Part shown: positions 1 to 7,247 of the stretch, one piece after another
Layout of the letters: every line of letters begins with the position of its first letter
Position numbering within the stretch: position 1 is the first letter of the stretch
Origin: Thiotrichales bacterium HSG1
Lineage (GTDB): Bacteria > Pseudomonadota > Gammaproteobacteria > Beggiatoales > Beggiatoaceae
NCBI GenBank assembly: GCA_030378125.1
Contig: JAUCGN010000031.1
Coordinates: forward strand, 1 to 12,894
Reading direction: 5' to 3'
DNA length: 12,894 bases
Notes under the pieces: model-generated
Databases searched by the model: none
Told to the model about the DNA's origin: nothing
The model's input: the letters and a program-made list of their open reading frames with translations, nothing else
Program-made: the position numbers and the translations under genes

Positions 1-564
1 ACAACGAAATGGTTTAGGTGGTACAGTGATGATAACATTATCACCATTTTTCATGGCTTGTAATTGTTTTTGTAATAGCTTTGTTTGAGAACCAGCTTTC
101 CAAGCATGAGGAATTTTATCCACCATAGTTTCATCATAGCCTTCAATAGCCTCCCAATTGAAGCTTATACCCGGAGAAACGATTAAACGATCATAAGCCA
201 AATTGTCTCCATTTTGTAACCGTACCTGCTTTAAACTTGGTTCAATACCGATAGCACTTGAATGGATAACATTGATACCGTATTTTGACAGATTGTGGTA
301 ATCATACTTAATGGACTCAATGCTCCTCGTACTACCTATAACTTCATTACTCATGACACAAGTATAGTAATGCTGGTTCTGTTCAACGATAGTAATATCA
401 ATATTAGGATCAGCTTTGTTAATATATTTGGCAGCGATAACTCCGCCGGCTCCACCGCCTATGATTACAATTTTTCTATTCTTGGAGGTAATGGCATAAA
501 AACCGGCAGTACCAGCAGCAGCTACAGTTAAAGCTAAGAATGTCCTACGAGTATAATTTGACAT
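1..564 (-). CDS. fccB: Flavocytochrome c sulfide dehydrogenase, flavin subunit FccB (N-terminal 188 residues, cut by window edge)
   Basis: This subunit oxidises sulfide to sulfur or polysulfide in the periplasm and passes electrons from FAD to the hemes of FccA. Seen: a twin-arginine signal (T5-R6-R7-T8-F9-L10) followed by a hydrophobic Ala-rich stretch; then a dinucleotide-binding fold with GGGAGG at about residues 36-41; then YYTCVMSNEVIG with Cys69. From family knowledge, this Cys corresponds to the cysteine that links FAD covalently (Cys42 of the mature Allochromatium protein). SPGI and PHAWKAG motifs follow as in FccB. The reading frame leaves the window at residue 188, a Cys in PPKPFRC, which matches the first Cys of the redox-active disulfide; the second Cys lies outside. 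The start ATG overlaps the fccA stop (TAATG), so the two are probably translationally coupled. A SoxF-type flavoprotein is the alternative, but the adjacent diheme FccA favours FccB. Confidence 0.93.
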   Translation of the reverse strand, partial: MSNYTRRTFLALTVAAAGTAGFYAITSKNRKIVIIGGGAGGVIAAKYINKADPNIDITIVEQNQHYYTCVMSNEVIGSTRSIESIKYDYHNLSKYGINVIHSSAIGIEPSLKQVRLQNGDNLAYDRLIVSPGISFNWEAIEGYDETMVDKIPHAWKAGSQTKLLQKQLQAMKNGDNVIITVPPKPFRC

Positions 565-1154
565 TATTTTCCACCTAAACTAGCATAATAGTGAATAAGG
601 TCATCAAGGCTTTCCTGACTGTTGTTAGCAATGAAATGTTTTAACGCATTTTTCATTAGAGGAGAAATTGTCGGATCTGCATCATTAATAAATTCAGTTA
701 AACGATGGCGTAAATAAGGTATTTGTTGGCCAGCTAGATTGTTAGATAATAACTGTGTTTGCCCTTCAATTTTATGACAGCCGTTGCAATATAAATTATG
801 CAAATCTCGACCTTTTTTGGCTTTTTCGGTGTCAAAATCTTGTCGATGAGGGATAGCTTGCTGTTGGCTAAAATATTGGGCCATAAGTTTAATCTCGTTG
901 GTGGTATAACCCTTGGCAATCACGCCCATAACTGTACTAGGTCGTTCACCAGATTGCATATCTTGCATAGCTTTGATAAATAGTTTTTCTCGCATATTAG
1001 CGATATTTGGAGTTGCTGAACCAACACTAGAGCCGTTAATTCCATGACACGCAATACAGGTATCAACTAGCATGTGAATTTGTGGATTGGAAGCATGTGC
1101 AGATAGGTTGAGTAATAAGCCAATTGTTAGAATAATATAATGTTTATACGACAT
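564..1154 (-). CDS. fccA: Flavocytochrome c sulfide dehydrogenase, diheme cytochrome subunit FccA
   Basis: Periplasmic diheme cytochrome c that takes electrons from the FccB flavin during sulfide oxidation. Seen: a Sec-type signal (MSYKHYIIL... ending in AHA, cleavage likely after residue 22) and two CXXCH heme sites, CIACH (C33, C36, H37) and CNGCH (C123, C126, H127). Met76 in the STVMGVIAKGY motif and Met167 in SPLMKNAL are likely distal heme ligands. The C-terminal ESLDDLIHYYASLGG matches the FccA family, and the length (196 residues) is normal. I chose the ATG at 1154 because GGA stands 7 bases before it. An in-frame ATG at 1166 would add MELK but has no visible ribosome binding site. The stop codon shares one base with the fccB ATG. 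A generic c4-type cytochrome is less likely because of the partner gene. Confidence 0.92.
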   Translation of the reverse strand: MSYKHYIILTIGLLLNLSAHASNPQIHMLVDTCIACHGINGSSVGSATPNIANMREKLFIKAMQDMQSGERPSTVMGVIAKGYTTNEIKLMAQYFSQQQAIPHRQDFDTEKAKKGRDLHNLYCNGCHKIEGQTQLLSNNLAGQQIPYLRHRLTEFINDADPTISPLMKNALKHFIANNSQESLDDLIHYYASLGGK

Positions 1155-1258
1155 TTTTAGTTCCATTAAATAATTAAATGAAAAGCGAAAAATTTTTTAA
1201 GAAGAGTAAGTTATAAATAATTATATAATAATATTTGTAGATATTAACTTTTCACTCC

Positions 1259-1286
1259 ATCATACAAGGTGGGCATAATATATCAA
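1259..1286 (-). promoter_or_regulatory. Candidate sigma-70 promoter for fccAB
   Basis: Reading the minus strand, TTGATA (1286-1281) and TATGAT (1264-1259) are separated by 16 bases. Each hexamer matches the consensus at five of six positions. Transcription would start near 1252, giving an untranslated leader of about 100 bases before the fccA ATG at 1154. In such AT-rich DNA chance matches are common, so this is only the best-looking candidate between fccA and the divergent gene. Confidence 0.4.
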
Positions 1287-1450
1287 AAAACTAGTGTAAA
1301 AAACAATCAAAAGATTTATGAACCAATGGATACATAAAATCAGAAGGGCGGAAAAACTCTCATTATTTACTGAAGTTACGCAGAATTTGAACAAATATCA
1401 TAATAAAAATAACTAATAGTATTTTTTAAAATAGATAAATAGATTACAAT

Positions 1451-1588
1451 ATGAAAATGAATACAAAACAACTAGACTTATACACAGATTAATTAATGGT
1501 GACATTTGGAAGTGCAACAGCAACTGAGCTGTCAGAGTTATTGGGAGATATGGAAATAGTTATAAAAATTAAGAGCGTATTAGTTTAG
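1451..1588 (+). pseudogene. N-terminal relic of a DDE transposase with an early nonsense codon
   Basis: The frame reads MKMNTKQLDLYTD, then TAA at 1490-1492, then LMVTFGSATATELSELLGD before losing similarity and stopping at 1586. From memory, IS4/IS701-like transposases common in sulfur bacteria and cyanobacteria begin with a pattern of the type MNTKQL..YTDYLI...F..TTATGLS.LL. The TAA stands where that pattern has Tyr, so a single TAT to TAA change explains the stop. No catalytic domain is left: the next 300 bases do not continue the protein in any frame I could follow. It is therefore a remnant of an insertion sequence, not an active gene. The family assignment rests on about 30 residues. 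Confidence 0.5.
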
Positions 1589-1903
1589 ATTCTCGCAAGA
1601 ATTATTGCAATAAGCATTTGGTTATTCTTTTTTCTAATTTTTATTTGCTAGAAGATGACAAAAGAGATAATAGAAAAGTGATAAAAAGGATAAGGTTACT
1701 TACCATTTTTTATAATTCCAAAGATATAATTTCTTTAATCCTTAACTTATTGCCCTGTCAATGTGTAAGAATTGATTTACATATTTTTTCAGGGTTTATG
1801 GCAAAAATATTACACAAGATAACGTTATTTAAACAAAAAATATACGGTTTTAGAATGTAATTGAAAATTAAACTACCATTGAGGACTTCGGTGTAATCAA
1901 AAA

Positions 1904-4453
1904 ATGAATGAATTAGAACAATTAAATTCACTATTGACCAGTGGAGCAGAAAATAAACGTTTGACTGATTTAGAATATCGTTTAAATAACGTTCAACAAC
2001 GAAGTCAAGAAATTGCCGAAATATTGCCAGATGCGATTCATTCCTTACAAAATCAAAGTAATTTGATCAATGCATTACAAAATTCTGTGGATAGTTGCGT
2101 TAAACAAGCAATAGAACAAGACCCCAACAGTTATGTCAAAGCTTTATTGCCAGCTGAAAAAGTTTTATTAAATCAAGCGACGTCTAAAGCAATCAAACCA
2201 ATTGAAGCCGTTTTACACAAACAACAATACGAATTTAGAAATTTAACCAAACAATTACATGAACTTGGATTAGCTCAGTCTAATCAAAATAAACGGGTTG
2301 AGCGACAAAAACAAAATATTAATGAAGTCAAACAAACCAATATTAAACAGCTTAAAGAGACCCAAACGGTTGTAAACACTCAAATAAATGAGTTAGAAGC
2401 TTATCTTGACAAATTAGAACAAGTTCAAATCAATCAACATCTACGGCTGGATAACTTCACTAAAAATGTCGATGAATTAAATAAAGGCATTCAAACTAAA
2501 CAAAATACTCAGTATCGGGTTTTACATAACAAAGTTCAGACAGCTTTTAAAAAATTACAAACTGATGTCGTGAAACTAACTCAGGTTAGTAAAGAGTATG
2601 AAGCCAAAAATAAATTGGTACTTAAAAAATATAGCAATTCATTAAAAAATGCCCAAAAATCACAATTGAAGTTAGAAAATATCACTGAAGCATTGCCCAA
2701 TGCCATTCACCAAGCTACTACCAACCCAGCTTTAGCTCAGTCTTTGCAAATTCCGGTGGAAGAATGTATTCAAATTTCTATTAAACAAGATGCTAAAAAG
2801 TTTGCTGATGCTCTATTTCCAATTATGGGACCTGCTATCCGCAAATCCATCAACGAATCATTTAAAGCCATCATTCAACGCATCAACAAATCGTTGGAAG
2901 AAAGTCTATCTCCTAAAGGTTTAATGTGGAGATTACAAGCCTTACGCACTGGTCAATCTTTTTCTGATATTATTTTACAAAATACCTTAGTTTTCAAAGT
3001 GGAACAGGTTTTTCTTATTCACCGAGAGACCGGATTATTAATTCAACATTTACATCAAGATAACATAGATGTTGGGGATAGTGATGCAGTATCTGCTATG
3101 TTTACGGCTATTCAAGACTTTGTGCGAGATTCCTTTGCCGGTGATGATGCTGGTGATCAGAGAAATTTGAATGTGGTGGAAGTTGGAGATCGTACTGTTT
3201 GGCTAGAACATGGGCCTTATGCAGTATTGGCTTGTGTAATTCGTGGTGACGCTCCCTTGAGTTTTAGAAGTTTGATGCAAAGTTCACTTGAGTCAATACA
3301 CGCCTTATATGGTTCATTATTACAAAATTTTTCCGGTGATTCTGAAGAACTAAAGCCGTGTCGCAGTATCTTACAAAGAACTATTCAAACTGAGGAAAAA
3401 ACTGAATCTACTAAATGGCGTTTTCAATTGTTGCGAGTTGGTTATATCCTATTGGCTATATTGTTATTAATAGGTGCTTGGGGTTATCAAAATTATTTTT
3501 ATCAACAGAGGTTAGATAATTATCTAAAAATGTTAGATACAACTCCGGGTATAGTGGTTATTTCTTCTACAAAAAAGAATGGTAAATTAGTTATATACGG
3601 TATGCGAGATCCGTTGGCTAAAGAGCCATTACAAATAGCTAAAAAATTTGACTTAACTAATGAGGAGATAGTTTTTAACAGCACTTCATATCATGATTTG
3701 GATAAACAATTTATTCTGCAAAGACTTAAACGCTGGTTACAACCACCAGATAGTATAAAAATGTCCTTCAAAAATAATTTTTTATACTTGACTGGTCATG
3801 CTGAACAGGGTTGGATAGATAATGTACAGAAAAATATCCACCTAATGGTTGGAGTTAGTGGACTAAAAACTGAAAGTTTAACAGATAGCGATCAGTTTTT
3901 ATTAGCTCAAGTACGGCGGGATTTGGCTGGTATCAATAATATTAATTTATTGGTGCGTAATAAAATATTGATAATAAAGGGTTATGTGGATACCAAAACT
4001 TTTCAAATTTTACAACAAAAATTACCACAATTACAAAATATTGCCGGTTTTAATACAGATAAATTAATAAATGCAGAATCGGAAATCACCAAGTTATCTC
4101 AACAAATTGAAAAAACTACAATATATTTTTCCGCTGGAACTGATTTTTTACCAAAACAAGAGCATAAGCTACAACAATTATATACCAATATAAAACAATT
4201 GTTTATATTGGCTGATAAACTTAATCAAGTAGTAAATTTACATGTTATTGGAAACACAGATGGTGTTGACACCAAACAACACAATTATCAACTAAGTCAA
4301 AAACGTTCTTTAAATATGATTAATTGGTTGAATAACAAAGGAATAAATAAAAAAAAGCTATCTGCTGTAATTCCTAAAAACATTAAGTTTGGAGCAAAAA
4401 AACCTAAATCTAGTGCCAGAAACGTGAAATTTTTAGTTCAACATATACAGTAA
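1904..4453 (+). CDS. Large coiled-coil, membrane-anchored protein with C-terminal OmpA-like peptidoglycan-binding domain
   Basis: 849 residues. Residues 1 to about 260 are Gln/Asn/Lys-rich and strongly helical (coiled coil). Residues 258-500 form a conserved block seen in a family of bacterial OmpA proteins, including SPKGLMWRLQALRTG and FLIHRETGLLIQHL (about 370-384), then a run like TAIQDFVRDSF. One hydrophobic helix (about 512-528) crosses the membrane. Residues about 540-715 look like BON-type repeats. Residues about 738-849 are an OmpA/MotB C-terminal domain with GNTDG (783-787) and NYQLSQKR (794-801), the motifs that bind diaminopimelate in peptidoglycan. There is no signal peptide, so the coiled-coil half should be cytoplasmic and the OmpA domain periplasmic, linking inner membrane to cell wall. 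The function of the family is not known to me. No good ribosome binding site precedes the ATG, but no other in-frame start fits better. It converges with the next gene at 3 bp distance. Confidence 0.85.
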   Translation: MNELEQLNSLLTSGAENKRLTDLEYRLNNVQQRSQEIAEILPDAIHSLQNQSNLINALQNSVDSCVKQAIEQDPNSYVKALLPAEKVLLNQATSKAIKPIEAVLHKQQYEFRNLTKQLHELGLAQSNQNKRVERQKQNINEVKQTNIKQLKETQTVVNTQINELEAYLDKLEQVQINQHLRLDNFTKNVDELNKGIQTKQNTQYRVLHNKVQTAFKKLQTDVVKLTQVSKEYEAKNKLVLKKYSNSLKNAQKSQLKLENITEALPNAIHQATTNPALAQSLQIPVEECIQISIKQDAKKFADALFPIMGPAIRKSINESFKAIIQRINKSLEESLSPKGLMWRLQALRTGQSFSDIILQNTLVFKVEQVFLIHRETGLLIQHLHQDNIDVGDSDAVSAMFTAIQDFVRDSFAGDDAGDQRNLNVVEVGDRTVWLEHGPYAVLACVIRGDAPLSFRSLMQSSLESIHALYGSLLQNFSGDSEELKPCRSILQRTIQTEEKTESTKWRFQLLRVGYILLAILLLIGAWGYQNYFYQQRLDNYLKMLDTTPGIVVISSTKKNGKLVIYGMRDPLAKEPLQIAKKFDLTNEEIVFNSTSYHDLDKQFILQRLKRWLQPPDSIKMSFKNNFLYLTGHAEQGWIDNVQKNIHLMVGVSGLKTESLTDSDQFLLAQVRRDLAGINNINLLVRNKILIIKGYVDTKTFQILQQKLPQLQNIAGFNTDKLINAESEITKLSQQIEKTTIYFSAGTDFLPKQEHKLQQLYTNIKQLFILADKLNQVVNLHVIGNTDGVDTKQHNYQLSQKRSLNMINWLNNKGINKKKLSAVIPKNIKFGAKKPKSSARNVKFLVQHIQ
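2006..2821 (+). repeat. Internal duplication inside the OmpA-like protein (two copies 223 residues apart)
   Basis: Residues 35-83 (bases 2006-2152) and 258-306 (bases 2675-2821) align without any gap, with 18 identities in 49 positions. Both contain the pattern I.E.LP.AIH, then L...LQ..V..C....I.QD......AL.P. The second copy runs into the family motif MGPAIRKSI, whereas the first has degenerated there. The coiled coil lies between the copies, so the duplication probably brackets it. The similarity is at protein level only. Confidence 0.75.
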
Positions 4454-4456
4454 GTC

Positions 4457-5167
4457 TTAACATTTTTTTTGATTATTCAAACCAGTATTTCCTAATGAAT
4501 ACAAATGTAACCTGTCAACATTATCAATATATATGGTTCGAGCATCAACTCTTATAAGGGCGGCCTTATTGAGGCTATTTAGAATGCGGGAAAATGTTTC
4601 TGGCTGAATGGATAGACGAGAAGCAATAACATGTTTTGGGATAAGAAACTCAATTTTATAAGAATTTTTACCGTCTGGAACCTGATACAACAAATAGTTT
4701 ATTAGACGATAGGTAGCACTTTGTAAAGTTAGTTGATCAATCTCATTGATCCACATGTGTAAACGTTGACTCATATGAGCCATAAGCTTAAAACATGTAT
4801 CTGGAGATTCTCTCAAAATATCTGTAAAAGCCTTACTTTCAAAGCTAAGTAGCGAACATTTATTAATGGCTTGAGAAGTTACTGGATAACCTGAATCAGG
4901 CGTAAATATCATAGCTTCCGCAAATGTCTGACCCGGAGAAATAACCTCGAATACCTTTTCATCGCCCCCCAAAGAAGAGCGTAATAATTTGACATGTCCT
5001 TCTTTAAGCAAAAAGAAACGTTTAGATGACTCTCCATGCTTAAACAAAAAATCTCCAGCACCAAGCTGTATGACGCGCATATCCTTCTTAACTTGTTCTA
5101 GCTGTTGTTCGTTAAGATCAGCGAATAAATATATTTGACGTAATTCTCGATTACTTTGAAGCTGCAT
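4457..5167 (-). CDS. dnr: Crp/Fnr-family transcription regulator, DNR type
   Basis: 236 residues: a cyclic-nucleotide-binding-like beta-barrel (about 15-125), a long dimer helix (about 125-150, with QRLHMWINEIDQLTLQSATYR), then a winged helix-turn-helix (about 165-225). VFEVISPGQTFAEAMIF and LSIQPETFSRIL are very close to Pseudomonas DNR, the heme-dependent nitric oxide sensor that activates denitrification genes. The N-terminal cysteine cluster of oxygen-sensing FNR is absent, so an iron-sulfur cluster is unlikely. The recognition helix E-T-F-S-R is of the type that reads TTGAT-N4-ATCAA sites. No ribosome binding site is obvious before the ATG. Neighbours give no denitrification genes inside the window. 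NO sensing is inferred from similarity; another Crp/Fnr ligand remains possible. Confidence 0.85.
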   Translation of the reverse strand: MQLQSNRELRQIYLFADLNEQQLEQVKKDMRVIQLGAGDFLFKHGESSKRFFLLKEGHVKLLRSSLGGDEKVFEVISPGQTFAEAMIFTPDSGYPVTSQAINKCSLLSFESKAFTDILRESPDTCFKLMAHMSQRLHMWINEIDQLTLQSATYRLINYLLYQVPDGKNSYKIEFLIPKHVIASRLSIQPETFSRILNSLNKAALIRVDARTIYIDNVDRLHLYSLGNTGLNNQKKC

Positions 5168-5203
5168 TTTTTTAAAATCTATATTGTAATTATGGTATCT
5201 GCT

Positions 5204-5209
5204 ATTATA
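5204..5209 (-). promoter_or_regulatory. Candidate -10 element for the DNR-type regulator
   Basis: A perfect TATAAT on the minus strand, about 37 bases before the ATG at 5167. No good -35 hexamer stands 16-18 bases upstream; instead a DNR/FNR-like palindrome ends 16 bases upstream. AT-rich context makes chance matches likely. Confidence 0.35.
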
Positions 5210-5225
5210 TTATTCTAACATAATA

Positions 5226-5239
5226 ATGATATAACTCAA
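5226..5239 (-). promoter_or_regulatory. Candidate FNR/DNR-type operator in front of the regulator gene
   Basis: The minus strand reads TTGAG-TTAT-ATCAT, matching the TTGAT-N4-ATCAA consensus at eight of ten defined positions with correct spacing. It occupies the place of the missing -35 element of the candidate promoter, which would suit autoregulation by the regulator itself, whose recognition helix is of the right type. It is not an ideal class II activation distance, so repression is as likely as activation. Confidence 0.4.
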
Positions 5240-5649
5240 TTCAAGGTTAATACAAAAAATCATGTATTAAGTGTTGGGCAAATCCTGAATAACAATGAAC
5301 TGGTTTAAGTTGTGGTCTATTGCGTCTTTCTAGTTTGCATATAGTTTTTGCTATGTGATGGGTTAATGCTTGAATTTTAGCTTGTTTTTAGTAATTTATT
5401 GTACATATTTTACCTTCCAACGCTTCCCTCCTAGTTTCCTATTAACTCTTAAATACAACATGATCCTTCAATAAGGTTTATCTAGTAAAATGTGACTATC
5501 AGCTTATTTTTTATGGGATAAAGAGTTGTACATAAGTAATTTCTCCACATATCCCATTGGAAACTATTTTTACTCTGTTGTCAAGATATTTCTTTCAAGT
5601 AGATGAATAATCAAAAAATTAATATTAAAAATATTAGGTAGTGTTAAAA

Positions 5650-7029
5650 ATGAAAATAATTATTTTAGGTGCTGGTCAAGTAGGATATTCTCTTGCTAAC
5701 CATTTAGTCAGTGAAATAGAAAATGACATTACAGTAGTTGATACTGACATTAATTTATTACGCAATTTACAAGAACATATGGATTTACAAACTGTAATTG
5801 GTCATGCCTCACATCCCCGTGTATTATTTAAAGCTGGGGCCGAAGATGCTGATATGTTAATAGCCGTAACCAATAGTGATGAAACTAATATGGTTGCTTG
5901 TCAAATTGCTCACACCGTATTCCATACTCCTACCAAAATAGCTAGAGTACGAGAAAGCGATTACTTAAATCATGATGAAATTTTTGGTAACAATGGGGGA
6001 TTGGCGGTTGATGTTCACATAAGTCCAGAACAATTAGTAACTCATTATATTCAACGCTTAATAGACTATCCTGATGCCTTACAAGTACTTGATTTTGCTG
6101 ATGGTAAAGTTCAATTAGTAGCAGTAAAAGCTTTTTATGGAGGACCACTGGTAGGACATGCACTGCGAGATATTCAAAATTATTTGCCTAATATTGAAAC
6201 AAGAATTGCCGCTATGTTCAGACAAAATAAAACCATAATTCCAGAAGGTGACACTGTTGTTGAAGTAGACGATGAAATATTTTTTGTAGCAGCTACCCAA
6301 AATATTCGCACAGTCATGGCTACTTTACGCGAATTAGATCGACCCTGTAAACGGATTATAATAGCTGGAGGTGGTAATATTGGTACTCGTTTAGCATCAG
6401 TTTTAGAAAAAAAATATCATGTAAAATTAATTGAAGGAAATATAGAACGTACAGAAATAATTTCTGAAATATTAAATAAAACTATTGTATTACAAGGTGA
6501 TGCAGCAGATGAAAATCTATTGAGGGAAGAAAACATTGATGAGACTGATATTTTTTGTGCGATAACCAATGATGATCAGATTAATATTTTATCTGCCATG
6601 CTTGCTAAACGTATGGGAGCTCGTAAAGTTATGGCTTTAATTAACCGACCAGCGTATGTCGACTTGATAGAAAGCAGCACGATTGATATTGCAATATCTC
6701 CACAGCAAGCCACCATTGGAACTTTATTAGCTCACATACGGCAAGGTGATGTAGCGGTAGTGCATTCATTGCGGCGTGGGGCAGCCGAGGCGATAGAAGC
6801 AATAGCTCATGGTGATACTAAGTCTTCAAAAGTTGTTGGACGGCGTATTGAACAAATTAAGTTGCCTAAAGGAACCACTATTGATGCTATTGTGCGTGGT
6901 GATGAAGTGATAATGGCTCATCATAACATAGTTATAGAATCAGATGATCATGTTATTTTATTTTTAGCCGACAAAAAACATATTGCTGTGGTGGAAAGAT
7001 TGTTTCAAGTTGGAGTTATGTTTCTGTGA
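5650..7029 (+). CDS. trkA: Trk system potassium uptake protein TrkA
   Basis: Peripheral cytoplasmic subunit that binds NAD(H) and gates the TrkH/TrkG potassium channel at the inner membrane. 459 residues, the normal length (about 458 in E. coli). It has two tandem RCK units, each a Rossmann fold (TrkA-N) plus a TrkA-C domain: GAGQVG at 7-12 and GGGNIG at 240-245 are the two nucleotide-binding loops. Motifs such as SDETNMVACQ, SAMLAKRMGARKVM, DIAISPQQATI and SLRRGAAEAIEA match gammaproteobacterial TrkA nearly word for word. I chose the ATG at 5650 (MKIIILGAGQVG, the usual start) with AGG 11 bases before it; a GTG at 5641 in frame would sit only two bases after that AGG. No trkH or trkG is present in the window, so the membrane subunit must be encoded elsewhere. 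Confidence 0.96.
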   Translation: MKIIILGAGQVGYSLANHLVSEIENDITVVDTDINLLRNLQEHMDLQTVIGHASHPRVLFKAGAEDADMLIAVTNSDETNMVACQIAHTVFHTPTKIARVRESDYLNHDEIFGNNGGLAVDVHISPEQLVTHYIQRLIDYPDALQVLDFADGKVQLVAVKAFYGGPLVGHALRDIQNYLPNIETRIAAMFRQNKTIIPEGDTVVEVDDEIFFVAATQNIRTVMATLRELDRPCKRIIIAGGGNIGTRLASVLEKKYHVKLIEGNIERTEIISEILNKTIVLQGDAADENLLREENIDETDIFCAITNDDQINILSAMLAKRMGARKVMALINRPAYVDLIESSTIDIAISPQQATIGTLLAHIRQGDVAVVHSLRRGAAEAIEAIAHGDTKSSKVVGRRIEQIKLPKGTTIDAIVRGDEVIMAHHNIVIESDDHVILFLADKKHIAVVERLFQVGVMFL

Positions 7030-7032
7030 AGG

Positions 7033-7069
7033 TAATTCCAAAAAATAATATGCTCAAAAAATGGAATTA
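7033..7069 (+). terminator. Inverted repeat just after trkA (weak terminator candidate)
   Basis: TAATTCCA (7033-7040) and TGGAATTA (7062-7069) form an 8-bp perfect stem with a 21-base A-rich loop, starting three bases after the trkA stop. The stem is AT-rich and no T-run follows, so it is a poor intrinsic terminator. It may simply mark the end of the trkA message or be chance. Confidence 0.25.
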
Positions 7070-7247
7070 AGGTATATAGCATATCCTGATTACTCAATAT
7101 ATTAATCGTTGTTTATCAAAAACTTAAAATATATTTCAGTATAGTATCTACTAAGGAAACGCTATAGCCTGTGATGACTGGAAGCTTTCATGGGTGTCCT
7201 CAATAACTATGATTATATAATGTTTTTTCCAACGGATAAATCCTACT

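Larger units (their letters stand above)
1155..1903. other. Long divergent intergenic region with decayed DNA
   Basis: About 750 bases between fccA and the divergent OmpA-like gene. It holds the fccAB promoter candidate and a transposase relic (both listed separately). The stretch around 1370-1389 (GAAGTTACGCAGAATTTGAA) lies just upstream of the relic and could be the remains of an IS end; this is a guess. From 1589 to 1903 I see no convincing gene. A TTG-started 80-codon open frame ending at 1860 has no ribosome binding site, no recognisable motif and an AT-driven composition. The downstream gene has only GAGG about 20 bases before its ATG. Confidence 0.6.
5168..5649. other. Divergent intergenic region between regulator and trkA
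   Basis: About 480 bases with no supported gene. The left 70 bases hold the regulator's promoter and operator candidates. The rest has no frame longer than a few tens of codons and no tRNA-like or clear hairpin structure. A pyrimidine-rich patch lies around 5412-5437. TTGTCA at 5578-5583 could be a -35 for trkA, but no convincing -10 follows. Confidence 0.55.

Noticed and set aside
295-531. Plus-strand 78-codon frame opposite fccB
   Set aside because: Lies wholly antisense to a strongly supported FccB frame; low-complexity Ser/Gly/Asn composition.
1618-1860. TTG-started 80-codon open frame upstream of the OmpA-like gene
   Set aside because: No ribosome binding site, no recognisable motif, composition explained by AT-rich DNA; likely chance or part of the decayed IS region.
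1904-4453. Reading the OmpA-like protein as a flagellar MotB stator
   Set aside because: The MotB plug region and the conserved membrane Asp are absent, the membrane helix is central rather than N-terminal, and no motA is adjacent.
4457-5167. Calling the regulator FNR (oxygen sensor)
   Set aside because: The N-terminal cysteine cluster needed for the iron-sulfur centre is missing, whereas the FAEAM and IQPETFSR motifs match DNR.
5279-5420. Possible small ORF or small RNA in the regulator-trkA spacer
   Set aside because: Only a 12-codon frame (ATG in AACAATGAACTGG) without ribosome binding site, and no stable hairpin followed by a T-run.
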